From contig JAKCOZ010000004.1 of assembly GCA_022605955.1 (NCBI GenBank), forward strand, positions 65,098,229 to 65,162,228: a stretch of DNA of 64,000 nt. Reading direction: 5' to 3'. The notes beneath the pieces are model-generated. The model was not told the origin of the DNA. It was given only the letters and a program-made list of their open reading frames with translations, and did no database searches. This DNA is from Rallus limicola. Its lineage: Eukaryota; Chordata; Aves; Gruiformes; Rallidae. Within the stretch, counting starts at the first letter, position 1; every line of letters starts with the position of its first letter. Both the position numbers and the translations under genes were made by a program. Below are positions 14,279 to 27,547 of the stretch, in pieces.

Positions 14279-14542
14279 GTGAGTGATTTCATCAAAACAC
14301 AACATAAATTAAAAGATTTTAGTTGGCACATTGCAGAATCACTTATTCCTCCTGACACATTAGAAGGATTAGGAGCCTCTTTAAAATCTAGAATAACAAT
14401 CTCAAACAGCATTATCAAAGGCATGGACATTGCTAGGAAGCTGTTTTCCACATCGGATTTTGCAGATCCAGGATGTAAATCAGTATTCAACCTGCAGGAA
14501 CTTCAGCTCCAGATTGACAGTTTATATGATATACATAAATAA
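14279..14542 (+). CDS. Unrecognised exon-like ORF, antisense to GRIK2
   Basis: The open frame runs from an acceptor-like TTATGTTGTAG (AG at 14277-14278) through about 87 codons to TAA at 14540-14542. The protein looks real rather than random: it is mixed charged and hydrophobic, with pieces such as WHIAESLIPPDTLEGLGASL, KGMDIARKLFSTSDFADPG and FNLQELQLQIDSLYDIHK, the last resembling an amphipathic helix. A branch-point-like TCTAAT lies about 25 bp before the AG. AATAAA signals follow at about 14610, 14634 and 14642. It could be a terminal exon of an unknown gene, a decayed gene fragment or a lucky ORF. I do not recognise the family. No neighbouring exon was identified, and a 73-codon ORF overlaps it on the other strand. 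Confidence 0.3.
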   Translation: MSDFIKTQHKLKDFSWHIAESLIPPDTLEGLGASLKSRITISNSIIKGMDIARKLFSTSDFADPGCKSVFNLQELQLQIDSLYDIHK

Positions 14543-15616
14543 GCAACTGTGATTCTCACAACTTCTATCATTTGTGGCCAGAAGGCTACAAAGTGCAGAA
14601 CTGCACTAATAAATGAAGTTATAAAGTATAGGTAATAAATATAAATAAACACAGAAAGCAACAAAAATATAATAAATTAGAAAAGTTATTCTTTGTTTTC
14701 TTTAGACTAAAAGGTTTGTGAAATAAGTAGAATGGTACAAGCATCAAATACTGAAGAGCCAGGAAGCAATGATAGTAATGTTCTCAAAACAAACCAGAAT
14801 AGAACAAAAATTAAGAAGCACAAAGACTAGACAGAAATTTAAAACTGGATATATATTAAGATGTGTACAGAAGGTATTGCATATAAGACTAAACAAGTAT
14901 TGAGAAACGTAATAGAGAATTCAGTTTAGTAACCAGACTACTTAATTTACATAAATAGATTTTCTAATGAAACAGTATTATATTATAAAGAAGAAACAAA
15001 AAAGAACTTAAAATACATTTTGTTCATTGAACAGTCATCTGATTAAGCAGGAAACATACCATCCAAAACTTGCTGTGTATACCTGCCATTGTATCCTTGT
15101 TTAAAGATCCACATGAATAATAGTTAGGTCAGGATGACTGCATCTTGTAACAGTTTCCTCTTAATTGCTGAATAATTTATGTGAAAGTATTGTAGCTGTC
15201 TTAATTAATCAAGAGAAATCCCCCTGTGAAATGCCTAATTCAAAGCAAGAGAAATTTCTATTTTAACATCTCACTACAACCAAGTTAATCTTAAACATGC
15301 TTTTTTTTTTCTCCTTGACATCACACAACATTTGCTTGTAAAATGAGCATACCAAGTTATGATCAGCTTTGAACACTGCATTCAGGAGGTTTTTTTGAGG
15401 GGCTGTTGTACACAGCCAGCACGGGTTGCAGGGTGAAAAATTATTAGAAACTACAGGACTAAACACAGAAAGCATTTCTTCCCCAGCACACTCATACAGA
15501 TATATTATACAACTGCAGAAAAATGGACCAGGGTGCTAGAAATTCCAGCAGACTCTTACAATCTTTCAACAGATCACTGCTGGTTTTAGTGACATAAAGA
15601 AACATAGAGATACATT
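14543..15616. other. AT-rich intronic DNA, no gene seen
   Basis: A/T-rich sequence with several AATAAA-like strings and no supported exon. Confidence 0.5.
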
Positions 15617-15641
15617 AAAAAAAAAAAAAAAAAAAAAAAAA
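15617..15641 (+). repeat. Poly(A) run, 25 bp
   Basis: This uninterrupted A tract begins the less AT-rich segment that runs to about 16.75 kb. No gene-like sequence precedes it on the plus strand, so there is no support for a processed-pseudogene tail. Confidence 0.95.
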
Positions 15642-16750
15642 CCTTAGGAAATACAGCTGTGTCTACACCAGTGTATTAAATTATTCTCCCAACCTGTTCA
15701 GTGAGGGGGTCCAAGGCTGGTGCACTCACTCCATTAAAACAATACAGCAAGGCTTCGAGAACATTTAAGTCACATATACCTGATTTGTGACCAACTTGAG
15801 TACCCTTGGACACACTTATTTTACCAGTCATATAATGCACCCAGCAAAGACTCCTCAAGAATTTGACCTGCCCTCAATGCATCTTGAGTCATGAACACCT
15901 AATAAACCTACTTCATTGTCCTCTGCAGAAGACCTGCCTAACTCTTGCTATCAGTCACAGTAATGTCTAGCAAAGAAATAGTGCACCAGACCTGAAAGAG
16001 AGGTCAGGATTTAAACTGAGCCAAGATTATCAGTCTCCCTTGCTTCCCCCCACCCCCCCCACCCCCCCCCCCCCCCGACTTTTCAGCACACTTTGCTCAT
16101 TGCCCTTTTTGCCCTCCTGGTCCAACTCAAGATATTCTGGGAAACTTAGTCAAGAGACAGCTTGAAGCTACCTGGGGTCTCACATGGAAGTTCTACAAAA
16201 AGAAATTGCTTTGTCTTACTAGAAAAGTCCCTTATATATATATGACTCAAACCAACAGGATCTATCCGTATGCTCTTGAGAAGTCACAAATCCACACTCT
16301 CCTTCCAGACCAGCTTCCAAACCAAGACAGAAAGGCTATCTGCCGACAAGACCTTATGCATCATGGATCACCCTGTGATCAGAGTGACAAGAAGACACTT
16401 CCCCTTCAATGCAGCAGAAACAGATTTAGCAGTGCCAGACATGCTTGTAAGAGAATCCTCAACAATTCTCTCTGCTAGGATAATAAAGATATCCCCATAC
16501 CAGAGAAAAAGAACACCGGACACACAATAACTGCTATGTTTTACCAGTACTCATGTAACAAGTTCATCTCAAGTGGCAATTATGAAGGACTAGAGACATT
16601 TTACATGAGTTCTGTATGCTGCTTTCTGTCTACCTCTACCTTCTACATACTTCTGCCTTCCAAGTCTCCTAGGCTAATACATCTGCCCTCAATAAGTCCA
16701 CACAGAAATTAAAGAGCCCACCTTACAGACACAACCTTCCCAAAAAATAC
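15642..16750. other. Compositionally distinct 1.1 kb segment, origin unknown
   Basis: Compared with its neighbours this segment is richer in C and CA dinucleotides on the plus strand. It is bounded on the left by the poly(A) run and holds a C tract at 16046-16076. Overlapping plus-strand ORFs at 16206-16478 and 16270-16530 show no domain I know. It might be an old insertion, but no terminal repeats or target duplication were found. Confidence 0.3.
16046..16076. repeat. C-rich homopolymer tract
   Basis: A run of C interrupted by two A bases, about 31 bp, likely length-variable and prone to sequencing error. Confidence 0.95.
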
Positions 16751-19700
16751 ATGCTTCTTTATAAAATTCATATTTGTTTAACTCTATTCGATAATAAAGA
16801 TAATACTTCACAAGTGATTGCTAAGCCTGAAGTTCCAAAATGTGATGAAATTTGGTGAATGTGGTCAAAATCGTAAAGGCTATGTTCTTGTTCTTCTAAG
16901 GGGCAGTGAGGTATTGTTGGTATTTAGGTAGTGGTTTTCACCAGTGCAGCATCCTCAAGCAAGGAAAACATTAGTAAAGAAATTACCTTCCTGATTTTTT
17001 TTTTTTATTGTCTTGTAGGGATGATGTTGGCCTTGGGTACCTGTCTGTCATCACCATATATGTAATATTTAATATACATTGGATATGCATTCCTTGGTTT
17101 CTTTATCATTCCCATGATAAATTCATCTTGCTCAGCTCCTAGATCTTTCTCTTGAAAATGTAATGTATGTCTCACAATGCAGAACTCGCAAATTAATTTT
17201 ACAGAATTTATCTTCTCCAGTGTGAAGATATCTCTGTGAAAATTAACTAGATGAATTGGATAACTGCAAGTTTTTATTACATGAAAGGTAAAAGTTCTCC
17301 TCTTTCAAATAAACATATCTAATTGCCAAAACCAGTGGTAAACAATCTACACAAAAATACCTGCCTGTGAGGATCGAATGGCTGTTTCCCAAAACAGGAT
17401 GAAATCTATGTGTTCCTTCTTTGTTTAACATGCTCTATAACTAAAGAGAAATAATAAGATTCAATTAAAGTGATTTTACCTACATATTAGGCAAATACAA
17501 GACAACAGAAGAGAGAGGTGTCTGCAGATTGCAGTATCATAAGTATTTAGTTAGCAACTAACCACCATCCTTTTGTTCCTTTGTACAGCAAATAATGGGA
17601 CTTAGTTACTATGGAATACTTCTGTAGTCAGTGCTATGTGTTTTGAATTTCATCTGAAGATAGACCTAAACACCATATTAGCTAAAGTATAAGAACCTAA
17701 GATTTACTGGCCTTTGATCTTTGGACTTCCTTAGTTTCACACAGAATTTCATTTTGATTAACCCCTGGTTGTTACTAAGTATCTTCAGTCAGAATTAAAT
17801 ACAGTCTATTTTCGGAGGGGAAAAAAAGACAAATCAGGTACATTTTCCAGAAGGAAAATGACAGGATTTCTTACTTATCCTCAATTCTTATGGTCATAAA
17901 TAAATAAATATTTATATTTAAAAAAGAAAAGATAAAAAATAAATAAAAAGGAAAAAGGGGAACAAAACTAGAATAAAATTTCCAAAACAATTAAGAACTT
18001 TAATACAAATCAGAATTTCCTTTCTCTTCAGGCTCAGACTTTGGTTGATTTTCCTTTTTCCAGATATTTCTTATTCCCTGGATATGGGATGTTAAGTCTT
18101 TTTGCAGTTCTATTAAATACTGTGTTTTGAGAATGCAAGGTCCAAGTGCAAATTGCAGGATGTACTTGTTTATTTATTGTTGGATTTCTTTTAAATAATT
18201 TTATTCCAACTTCTATAGCTTCTTAAACATTAAATGGGAAATATTTAGTGTTGAAACTCATACACGTCATAACTTACAATTTTGCAAGAAAGCTTTAGCA
18301 GCCCACCTTTGTTGGTTTGCAAAAGTCAACTTCGCAATTAGCAAAAGATCTGTACAACTGGCTCTACTGCCAGTGCCACTTCTCCCTCTACACAATTTTT
18401 TTAAGCTGAAGCCACAGTAGTCTTCAGGATGATATGTCACTGTTACTTCTTGTGCCATCTTCCTGAAGGTGAAAAGGTCAACAACAAATGAATGTTTTTG
18501 TGGTATATTGTGAAGGGCCATCCCAAATCATAAGCAGCTGTGTGGTGGTCAAAATATTGTGAACAGTTTCCACATCTCTCTTTTCTTAGCCATATTTTTT
18601 CTTCAGGGTAAAAATATTCTGTCATCCAGAAATATCATATTTCTTCTGGGTTTCTATATAATCATCTATATGAATTTGAACATGTCACTGGAACACTTGT
18701 GTTTAGTGGGCATTTGAATGATTCTGCTATATTTGCATAACATATATAACAACAAGGACTATTTGAAGATCTGACTGAGATTATTTAGACAGACAATTAC
18801 GCATTTTTCTCCATTAAAATTGTCAGCTGGCAGAGATTCTTACTAGCCAGCTGCATATGATTGATAAATAGGCATCGTGGCACAACATGATTAAGTAGAG
18901 ATACAGTGGATGCAGAAACACCAGGTGAAGCAAATCACCTCTCTGGAGTTATATGTGGATCTAGATTCAGCCCCACAATGCTAAATCAAAATAAAAGCTA
19001 CTTTGACCAGGAAAAAAGCTTCAATCATCTTTTTAAGTACGAGGTTGCTTTTGGCTAAGGACAATAAATTGGAGTTTGTCAAAGAGGGATACAAGGAATG
19101 TAAATGTATCTTACTCCATCAGGCTTACAGGCTTACAACCACAGCAGTATCTGAGAAACAGTCAAAAATCCAATTACTTCTAATTATTTTCATTTTTATG
19201 GGTTGGTAGTACACATTCTACTTCTGTCTGGCTCCTCTTGTAAAAAGACACTAACCTCTTGCCTCAGAATTTATTTCTATGGTTATGCAAACACTAGAGG
19301 ATGCCTAGATATGTTAAGTTGATATTAATTATGATCAGAAATGGAATTCAGCATATGCATTTTCACACAGGACTTTCCCAGAGAGACACATAGGGTCATT
19401 CTTCTATAATGGCCATATTCACACTAGTAGTGTCAAAATGCCAGTAGTAAGCCTGGAGATAGATTTAACTTATAAATCTATGACTCAGTTATATGACCAC
19501 CAATGAGGAAAGATTCAAATGCTGTCTAAAGCTTGGCTTTCCAAGTGCCTGCTGAATGTGAATTTTCCAAAGAGATTATTGGCAATGCTGCAAAGCTAAG
19601 CTTGGCTTCAAGAGTAATATTTTTATTAATTTTAAAATAAATATTTTTATTTTCTAAAATATTTATATTATACAGTATTAACTAAGCAAATAAAAATGGG

Positions 19701-22030
19701 GTGATGCCAGATTGTCTACTGATTTTTCAATTCTAGACAAAATGGAAGGTTGTAAACATCATACAATAAAACGTTAGACTGTGAAAGCCTTAAGCAATCA
19801 TCTCACAGAAATGCACTGTATTTTTGCAGCTTTCTCTGGCTTGGATGCTTTAAGTTTATACAAAATTGCTTTAAATTGGTCATATTTTGCATACATGCAT
19901 TCCAATAAACAGTGTAAATTAAGAACATGGGAATAAAGCTAAACTGCAATGAAAACAAAGGGAGAACAGTATTTTACAGTTTATTTTTTTAAAAAGCAAG
20001 AACAAAAATCTAAGTACAATATTAAGCAAGATGCAAATTGATGAGGACTTTGCATTTCTCAAAGATCTATAGACATAATTCTTATTCTAGTTTTGCTCAT
20101 TTTTGGGATTGAGTAGATAAAACTTCTGGCTACAATTTAGGGAGAAAAGCTCATCAAAAGTGGAACTGCTTAGTGACTGTAAAAATTGTGCAGTGATTTT
20201 GGCCTAAGTTCATCCCATCAATTTGAATAGAATCTTCTCTGAAGGTATTCTAGATATCCCATTTAAATACGTACGATAATCTTTGCTCCCTGAGTAGACT
20301 AAGCAGCTGATTGATCTGCTGATGCATACGTACCTAACTTTCTTACACCTCCTCATCTTGAAGTATACATTTTTTTCTAAAGTATATAGGCTCTTCAGTC
20401 CCTATTCTTTTAGCCAACAGCCTCTGAAGAGGAGGAAAACCCTGCAGATATTTTCTTCTTTTGTGTTGTTTCATTTCCTAAAATAGGTCAGTCTTTCAGC
20501 AGATATGAACTGAAGGTTTAACATTGGTTATCTTCCAATTAATTGTATTCTAAAGCAGTAGCTGGACTGCTAATGGTACTTAAGTAAAATAGCTGTGTGC
20601 TGAAAAGACTTCATTTCTGTGAGAATCCTGAAGGTGAGAAATAAATTAGAAGACCTTAATTCAGAACTTCTTTTACCTATGTGCTACATCCTTAATGAAT
20701 ATAAAGCAGACAAACAATAACTGCACTACAAAGGCTCTCTCTTGCCTTTCATATGGACTCAATTTAAACATTTGAGAATTCACATTTACAAAATCTTAGT
20801 AAGAAAATCTGGCCACATTCAATGCTGCAGAAATATGGAAGTAAAAAGGTAAGGATGAACCTGTAACTATTCCTTCTCTTCTAAAAGAAAGAAGAATTCT
20901 CCTAGATTCAAAGTGTACTACAGGTTTCTCCAGTTTTATGAATAAAAAGTAATTGTTTCTGCGCTTGGTTAGACAATACTCCCCCAGATAACAAAAACCT
21001 GCTTGTAACTTTTCCAAAGAGCAGAAAGTTTTAGAGGAAACTTACTTTGTTAGAAAAATTACTGGCACTGGAAATTTTCTGCAAAAAGCAGAAATACATA
21101 CTGCAGTATTTTCTTAGCCCACAGAGTATTTTTCCTCACCTTCACCCTCTTTTTTTCTTTCTTTTTCATAAATTCCTAGATGGCAGTAAAAATCAGTCAT
21201 ACCAACAGTAACATTTTCAGAACTTGTATTAAAAACATGATTAAATTAAACATAAATTATATTTCTATTTTAAATATAAATTATTTATCTATTTATCATA
21301 ATCCAGCTTTTTCACACAAATTAATAAAAAGGGGGAAGGTGGTGTCTTAACTATTTAAATACAGTAAACTACCCGAGTTGAACCTGTGTAGTCTCACAAA
21401 GCTTTCAGAGCACTCAAAGAAAAGAAAAAAAGAAATCTGTTTTGTCTTTTTTTAATCACTGTTCTTACAGCTTAGATTTGAGTAATAGTTATGTCAACAC
21501 AGTTTATCCCAGATCTCAAGAAAACTATGTCTGGCCTTTTAAACCTTAGTGAACAAGAATGGTCCCAATGGATTAAAATGGGGTTATTTGCTTAGGACTT
21601 GATCTTCTACAAACTTTCACCTGCAACTTGTTAATCACATTCTGTTTCCCAATTTCTCTTCTTTTGCCTGCATCTACTAATCATACTCAAGAAAACATGA
21701 ACTTTGTGAGAATGAGAGCATAATATTGAACTCTAAGAAAAACCTCTCTTATATACCACATCTCACACCTACATTTACCAGTAAGAATTGTGAGTTTGGA
21801 TCATGCAAGTGATATACTTCAAATCAGTGTCTTTCTAAGATTACAGTACTAAATTGTTTTAGAGAAACGTAATACATGTACATTCTTCTTCTACCAGTAT
21901 TTGCAAGAGAAATGCAATGCATACATTTATTTACATATGTTTTTGGTTCTCAGTGTATGATTACAGCTAAATCTAGAGACATGGACTCAGATAGACATAA
22001 AGGTACTCTCTGACAAAAATAAAAGATGAT

Positions 22031-22033
<3 letters not shown>
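16751..22033. other. AT-rich intronic DNA, no gene seen
   Basis: There are no recognisable exons. 18810-18990 is less repetitive and of balanced composition (GCCAGCTGCATATGATTG and similar), as seen in conserved non-coding elements, but conservation cannot be judged here. Confidence 0.45.

Positions 22034-22062
<29 letters not shown>
22034..22062. repeat. (GATA)n microsatellite
   Basis: About seven perfect GATA units, a likely polymorphic short tandem repeat. Confidence 0.97.
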
Positions 22063-25000
22063 TCCCATAGGCAGACCCAAGCCATTATTTGAAGATATGT
22101 GAGCAACAACTGTCCATAGTGTCAGTCAACTATGGAAGAAAAAGACATACAGTGTCTACGATATCTCAATATCCCATTGTTTTCCATATTTTATATACTC
22201 TTTTTCTCTAGTCAGGATTTGTTATATAAATTAATTTCAACAAGATAACATTTCATTCTATACAAAACATTAAATGATTGAGAAAAATACATTAGAAATA
22301 TATATTTCAATATTTTTGATTACAACATAAGTGTACATAAAAACTAGATTTCTACTGCAGTTATACTCAATTTTCTTTATTCTTAATATTCCATATTCAA
22401 TATGTCTGCAATTTATCCCTAATCATAAACAAGTGATATTTCAGTGTTGTAAAGATTTGTGAAGCTATTTACAGCATCACTAGAAAGCAATTTTTGTCAA
22501 CATAGTCCCAGAACACCATATATGTGGAGACCATCTTATTTCTCACTGTTTAAAAAGAAATAAATCTATGTCCAGCCAAATAATTCATTAGTAGTTAATT
22601 TCTTGAAAAAAATGAAGACATGAACAGTGAAAAGTGAAGACTCACTGAAGGAGATGTGTGCTGCTGTTCACAGATCACATGTAAATTCAAAGCACAGGTG
22701 CTCATCTTATTTTTATGTCACCAAATATAAAATTATCACAAGATAGTTATATAAGATAGTAATATAGTATTTTAATATTAGGGGTAGAATACTAAAATCC
22801 ACCTTTAATGGTATTGTACCTTTTTTGCAATATTTATTTTATTTCTAAAAAGACCTTTTTTATTGCTTCACGTGCTACTTTCCAGAGCTAGAAATCCACA
22901 TGAAATACTGCAGACTGTTTTCAGTTTGAATACTCATTGATTTCCATAAAATTCATACATTGACAGATCTTGTAACAAGTAATTTTGTTTGATCTACAAA
23001 TCACATCAGTGGCTCAAAGATCAAAGTTATTGATTAAACACAACTACTCAAAAAGGGCGAGTCAATTTAAGATGCTGCATAATTAATTAGCTCTATGCAT
23101 TTACACAGAATGAATCCACAGCGTTTCCATCCAACTTTCAAAGTGCCACTCAGGGTTGCTAAAAAACCCCACCAAAGATAAACTAATTCTTTCATTGTCT
23201 ATGCTAGCGAGGCCGTATCTAGGAATAATAAAGTCAGTCTCTGTGTCTGTTACTATGGTAACAGTAAATTCTCTTCAAACATATAGAAACAGAGGACTGG
23301 ACTGGACCTCTGAAACCTTTTTCAGAACACAGAGGAAATGTTACAGAAATGTTGTCTGGATTTATTTGACTCTGACTTTAATACAATTTTGTGTTTTACT
23401 CCACTATTCCTATGGAAGGTGAATCAAGAAACCCTGAGACAGACTTTTGACATTCTGAGATCAATTGTGCTCATATGCTAGCATTCCCATTTCAGTTAGG
23501 TAACAAGAAACTTAATTTTCTGAGCTATTTTGAGATTATAGTCTTACCTTTCCTCATGAACTTTTTGCATGGCTAAGACTATCCTAGTTTCCTCTTTTAA
23601 AGTTGAGTTTTGTTCACTGACCTTTTCCTTTCACTGCCCACTCCTTTTTCACTGTTTTTTTCATTTTCTTTCCATCTTTATTGAATATGGGTGACCACAA
23701 CAGCTTATCACTTTCCAAGTACATTTCTTGTACTTTGATATTCCCTTCCTACAGCTCATTATTTTTTTTCACATATATCCATGCTCTGATGCACCTTAAG
23801 GTATTCACAAACTGCACCCTTTACATTTCATCCGATTTCTACTGTCCTATCAACAGGATAGTTCTTCTTGCTGTCTGCACATTTCACCCTCACAGCTTTA
23901 GAAATATTAGTAATTACAAAACTTAAATGTCGGTGTCAAAGTGTAGCTTGAGAAACGTCACCTGTAACTTTACCCATGTCCATCACCACAGTCCATTTCA
24001 CCTCCTCCTCAATCAGTTTTTTCACATCATCCCATGATGATGGCCACCATTTCTAGTCTAACTAGGATATTTCCCATGTGGCATCTTGTCAAATAACCTA
24101 ATGGAATTTAGAAAGTTTAGATATACTTTACCTACTTTCCCTAATAAAAAGTAATCGTTTCTCAGATAGATTCAGCAAATAAAATCTACAGTTCATAACC
24201 CATCATCTAATAACTCCTTTAAAAAAATAAATCTATTTCTTGAGCTTTTCTTTCCTTCAAAATATTGTCAAAAACTGAGTCAACAGTTTAGTATAGACTA
24301 TCAAAGACTGCACGTTTGGTAATGCCCTATCATTTGCTACTATCCATATATATTAAAATCTTGAACTTTTTTGCAATACACAGGAAGAGAGATTACCTAA
24401 AGCTTTACAATGAAATTATTAAAGGGTTTCAATTTTGTTTTCAGTTTGTGGTAATTTTCAATTTTCAAACATTCATTACAAGTTATTATTCTGTTTTTGA
24501 CTCATGTTTTACCCTCTACTATGACTAATTAAGTAATTATCCAAGACTATACACTGTTCATCTCATCTTCACTAGAAAACAGGTCACATCACATTTTTTA
24601 TTTGTTTAGGTGTTTAAAAAATAATAATAATTTATTATAAATGTTCTCATATTAATTTTCCTTTCAAAGTCTAATTCATCTCAACTTCAAACAACTTTCA
24701 TTTTAACCTTATGCTGCCTCATGCCAGGAAGGTTCTCATTCCAATTGACTACCCCAAGCCAGTTCTCTTGCTTTACCTAAGGTTGTCCTTTAAAATTGAA
24801 AACATTAGTTCTTTTCTTTAAGCTTCAGCTTAAATGTCAGTCCTCTGTGAATTTCCTGCCACTTTCAAAAGAAAGTTTAGAGTAAAATCCCTGTCCTGGT
24901 AGTTCAATGACTGGTGAAGAAACCTGCCAGCCTATGGGGTTTTTTCATTATTGGTAACACATTTCTACTAATTATTACTAATTCTTTTCTATGAGAAAAT

Positions 25001-25738
25001 AATTTTTATAGTTAGAATTCCTGGAGATTCTTTTCTCTGTTTTATAGCACAAGTCTCTTACCACATCCATATGTATCAGGGAGAACCTGAATCAAAATCG
25101 TTATACCACTGCAATACCCCACATAATCTGTCTTCCAAACTGGTATCATGAAACCAAGCATCTCAAACAATGATGTCATTCATGCACATTATATGGTGTT
25201 ACATCTCTGAAATGAAGAATTTGTTCTTCTTAAGACTGCTATTTTAAACTATGCTGGAGCCATATAAATATACCTATTAATCCATAGTACAATGTCCATT
25301 TTCATCTAGTCGGTTTGTTCAAAGAATTTACTTCAGGAGATATCAAGCAAAGATTAATATTTTTCATAAGTCTGTCCAAAAATTCAAGGTAAACTGAGTA
25401 AAATAGTATTCTCCTACAGTGTCCCCACAGTTCAATCAAATGTATTTTAATTCTGGCAAAGTTAATTACTATTAATGTTATATGAACAACCCTTACAATT
25501 GCTCATCAGCTTGTCCTGAGCATTATGAAACAGGAAGAATGAATCAATTGTATTTATAAAATCTTAACAGTGGCTTGTGTTTGAAAATAGATGTTTCCTT
25601 TTTCAAAAATAAGTGTAAGTCTTTAGAAATAAATATATATGTGTATTTCTACACATAAATGTATATTAAAACATGTTCTGCTACTCTACACCTTCTGTTT
25701 AAGGAAGCACTGAAACTATTTTAAATAACTTGCATCGG
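22063..25738. other. AT-rich intronic DNA, no gene seen
   Basis: ORFs 23156-23422, 23681-23926 and 24316-24528 are phenylalanine-, leucine- and isoleucine-rich, as AT-rich random sequence gives. No domain, splice context or transposon was recognised. Confidence 0.5.
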
Positions 25739-25774
25739 TTTTTTTTCTATAAAAAACTTTTTATAGAAAAAAAA
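25739..25774. repeat. Perfect 17-bp inverted repeat with 2-nt spacer
   Basis: The left arm is eight T then CTATAAAAA. After AC, the right arm TTTTTATAG plus eight A is its exact reverse complement. The transcript or extruded DNA could form a hairpin, although the arms are nearly all A/T. Confidence 0.9.
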
Positions 25775-27406
25775 ATTTCCTTATTAAATTATTAAATACA
25801 TGTATGACAATATTGCCCAGGTTTTTTACCAAAGAGATATTCAGATAATGAACTCTACAGTATGTATTTTATTCAATTGTGCAATTACAATAGAGAAAGA
25901 GGATGTTTTGTCAAAATCATGCCACATTTTTAACTGTTGATCCCTATTTCAGCCAGATTTTAGAAGAAGAAAGGAAGAACAAGACAAAAAATTAATTGGA
26001 ACTTCTGGCAATTGGAATGAAAGAAAAGATGTGGGAGAAGGCAAATAACTCATTCAGTTACACTGAGTACAAGCTCCTAGAGGCAGTTTCATAATTGTAG
26101 AAATTCAACTCAAATAAGCGGAGCAGACATTGAAACATCTGCTAATAAAATTACTTTCTCTGCTGCACTTTGATGGATATTGTAGTGACCCCCCAAATAT
26201 TTTTTCAAAATATTGCAGGACAAAGGCATATGTTGTGTTGCTGTTTAAGACATCAGGGCATCTATATATCTATTTTCACATGAGCTAGGTCTGTGCCCAT
26301 ATAAAAATTCAGAGAAACTAGTATGTATTACAGAGACTGAAAATGTTGGCCTGCTCTGTGTCCCTCTAACAGAGTTATGGCAAAGAAGGAAAGTTATGCT
26401 AGTTTGCCAGGAACATCATTGTGGTAATTCCATTTTTAGGTTCAAATATGTAATAATGTAAAGGAGCTTACACATTTTATTACCTCATCCTTTTCTTGTA
26501 TTTGGATTTCCCTATAGTTTGAAACTTATAATAACTTTTTTCCTAAAAATACAGAGTGACATGTATAAGTAAACTCACGCAAATATATCCTTTGCATTCA
26601 TTCAGTTTCTGTGGTAGCTCTGGCAGCCACAGCATCTCCCTAGCAGGTACACACACTGTCCAGGCCCAAGAGACTACATGTTCCAAGACTAGTTTTCAAT
26701 CTAGTGTGACCCAAGAAGATAACTCAATTGAAATGAATGATGAAACCACAATATTTCTGAAGGTTTATACAGTTTTACAACGTATATACGCAGCAGAGTT
26801 TCTCATAAGCTTATGTTCTACTAACAAGAGGGGTATAACTCTAGTTCTCTCTTATGGTATGTATTCAGACCAAAACACAGACAAATGAAAATGAGCATTA
26901 GTGGAATCATACAGTGATAGGAATCTACAAGATTTACTAATCCAATAAAAATAATTTTAGTTAATGTTTGATGTACAGTCCAAATGGAATTAACATTTTG
27001 TGGGGGGGTAGAAAATATTTTTGACAATCTGGCAATGTCGGGGAATTTGTTGCCAAAAATTAAGCAAAAGTTTCCATCACTATGCCCTTCCTGCAGCTAT
27101 TTCTCCAAAAGTTAATATTCACATTCAAATGTGGGGATCTTTGTATGTTTTCTTTAGCAATAGCTGCTTTATAATGCATGAAATATTTTAGCATTGAATT
27201 TTCTCATAATCTAAAAATGCATTATTATTTTTTTTAATTATCTATATCTCATTTCTATGCAAGAAAACATCATAACAAGCCAGCAACAAAAAAGTCCTAG
27301 TCATTAAAGCAGGCCTTCTCATGAGCAAAGTTTATGCTTAAATCTTTTCATTGTACCAGTTTATACTCTGTAAAAATAATACTATTTTCTATATCCTTTA
27401 TAAATA
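25775..27406. other. AT-rich intronic DNA, no gene seen
   Basis: ORF 26556-26888 (110 codons) shows no recognisable motif. Nothing else is supported. Confidence 0.5.
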
Positions 27407-27547
27407 TCAAATGCCATTTTGTTGTTATATCTATATTTTTAAAGGCAAAATCTCAACAGAGGATTGATTTCCCTCTCAAATGCCATTTTGTTGTTATATC
27501 TATATTTTTAAAGGCAAAATCTCAACAGAGGATTGATTTCCCTCTCA
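27407..27547. repeat. Tandem duplication, 69-bp unit, two copies
   Basis: The unit starts TCAAATGCCATTTTGTTGTT and ends GATTTCCCTC. Copy 2 begins at 27476 and no difference between copies was seen. The identity implies a very recent duplication or recent gene conversion. The unit is a multiple of three, so the random ORF through it shows a doubled 23-residue block with no coding meaning. Confidence 0.97.

Noticed and set aside
15617..15641. Poly(A) run as the tail of a processed pseudogene
   Set aside because: No gene-like or spliced-mRNA-like sequence precedes it on the plus strand.
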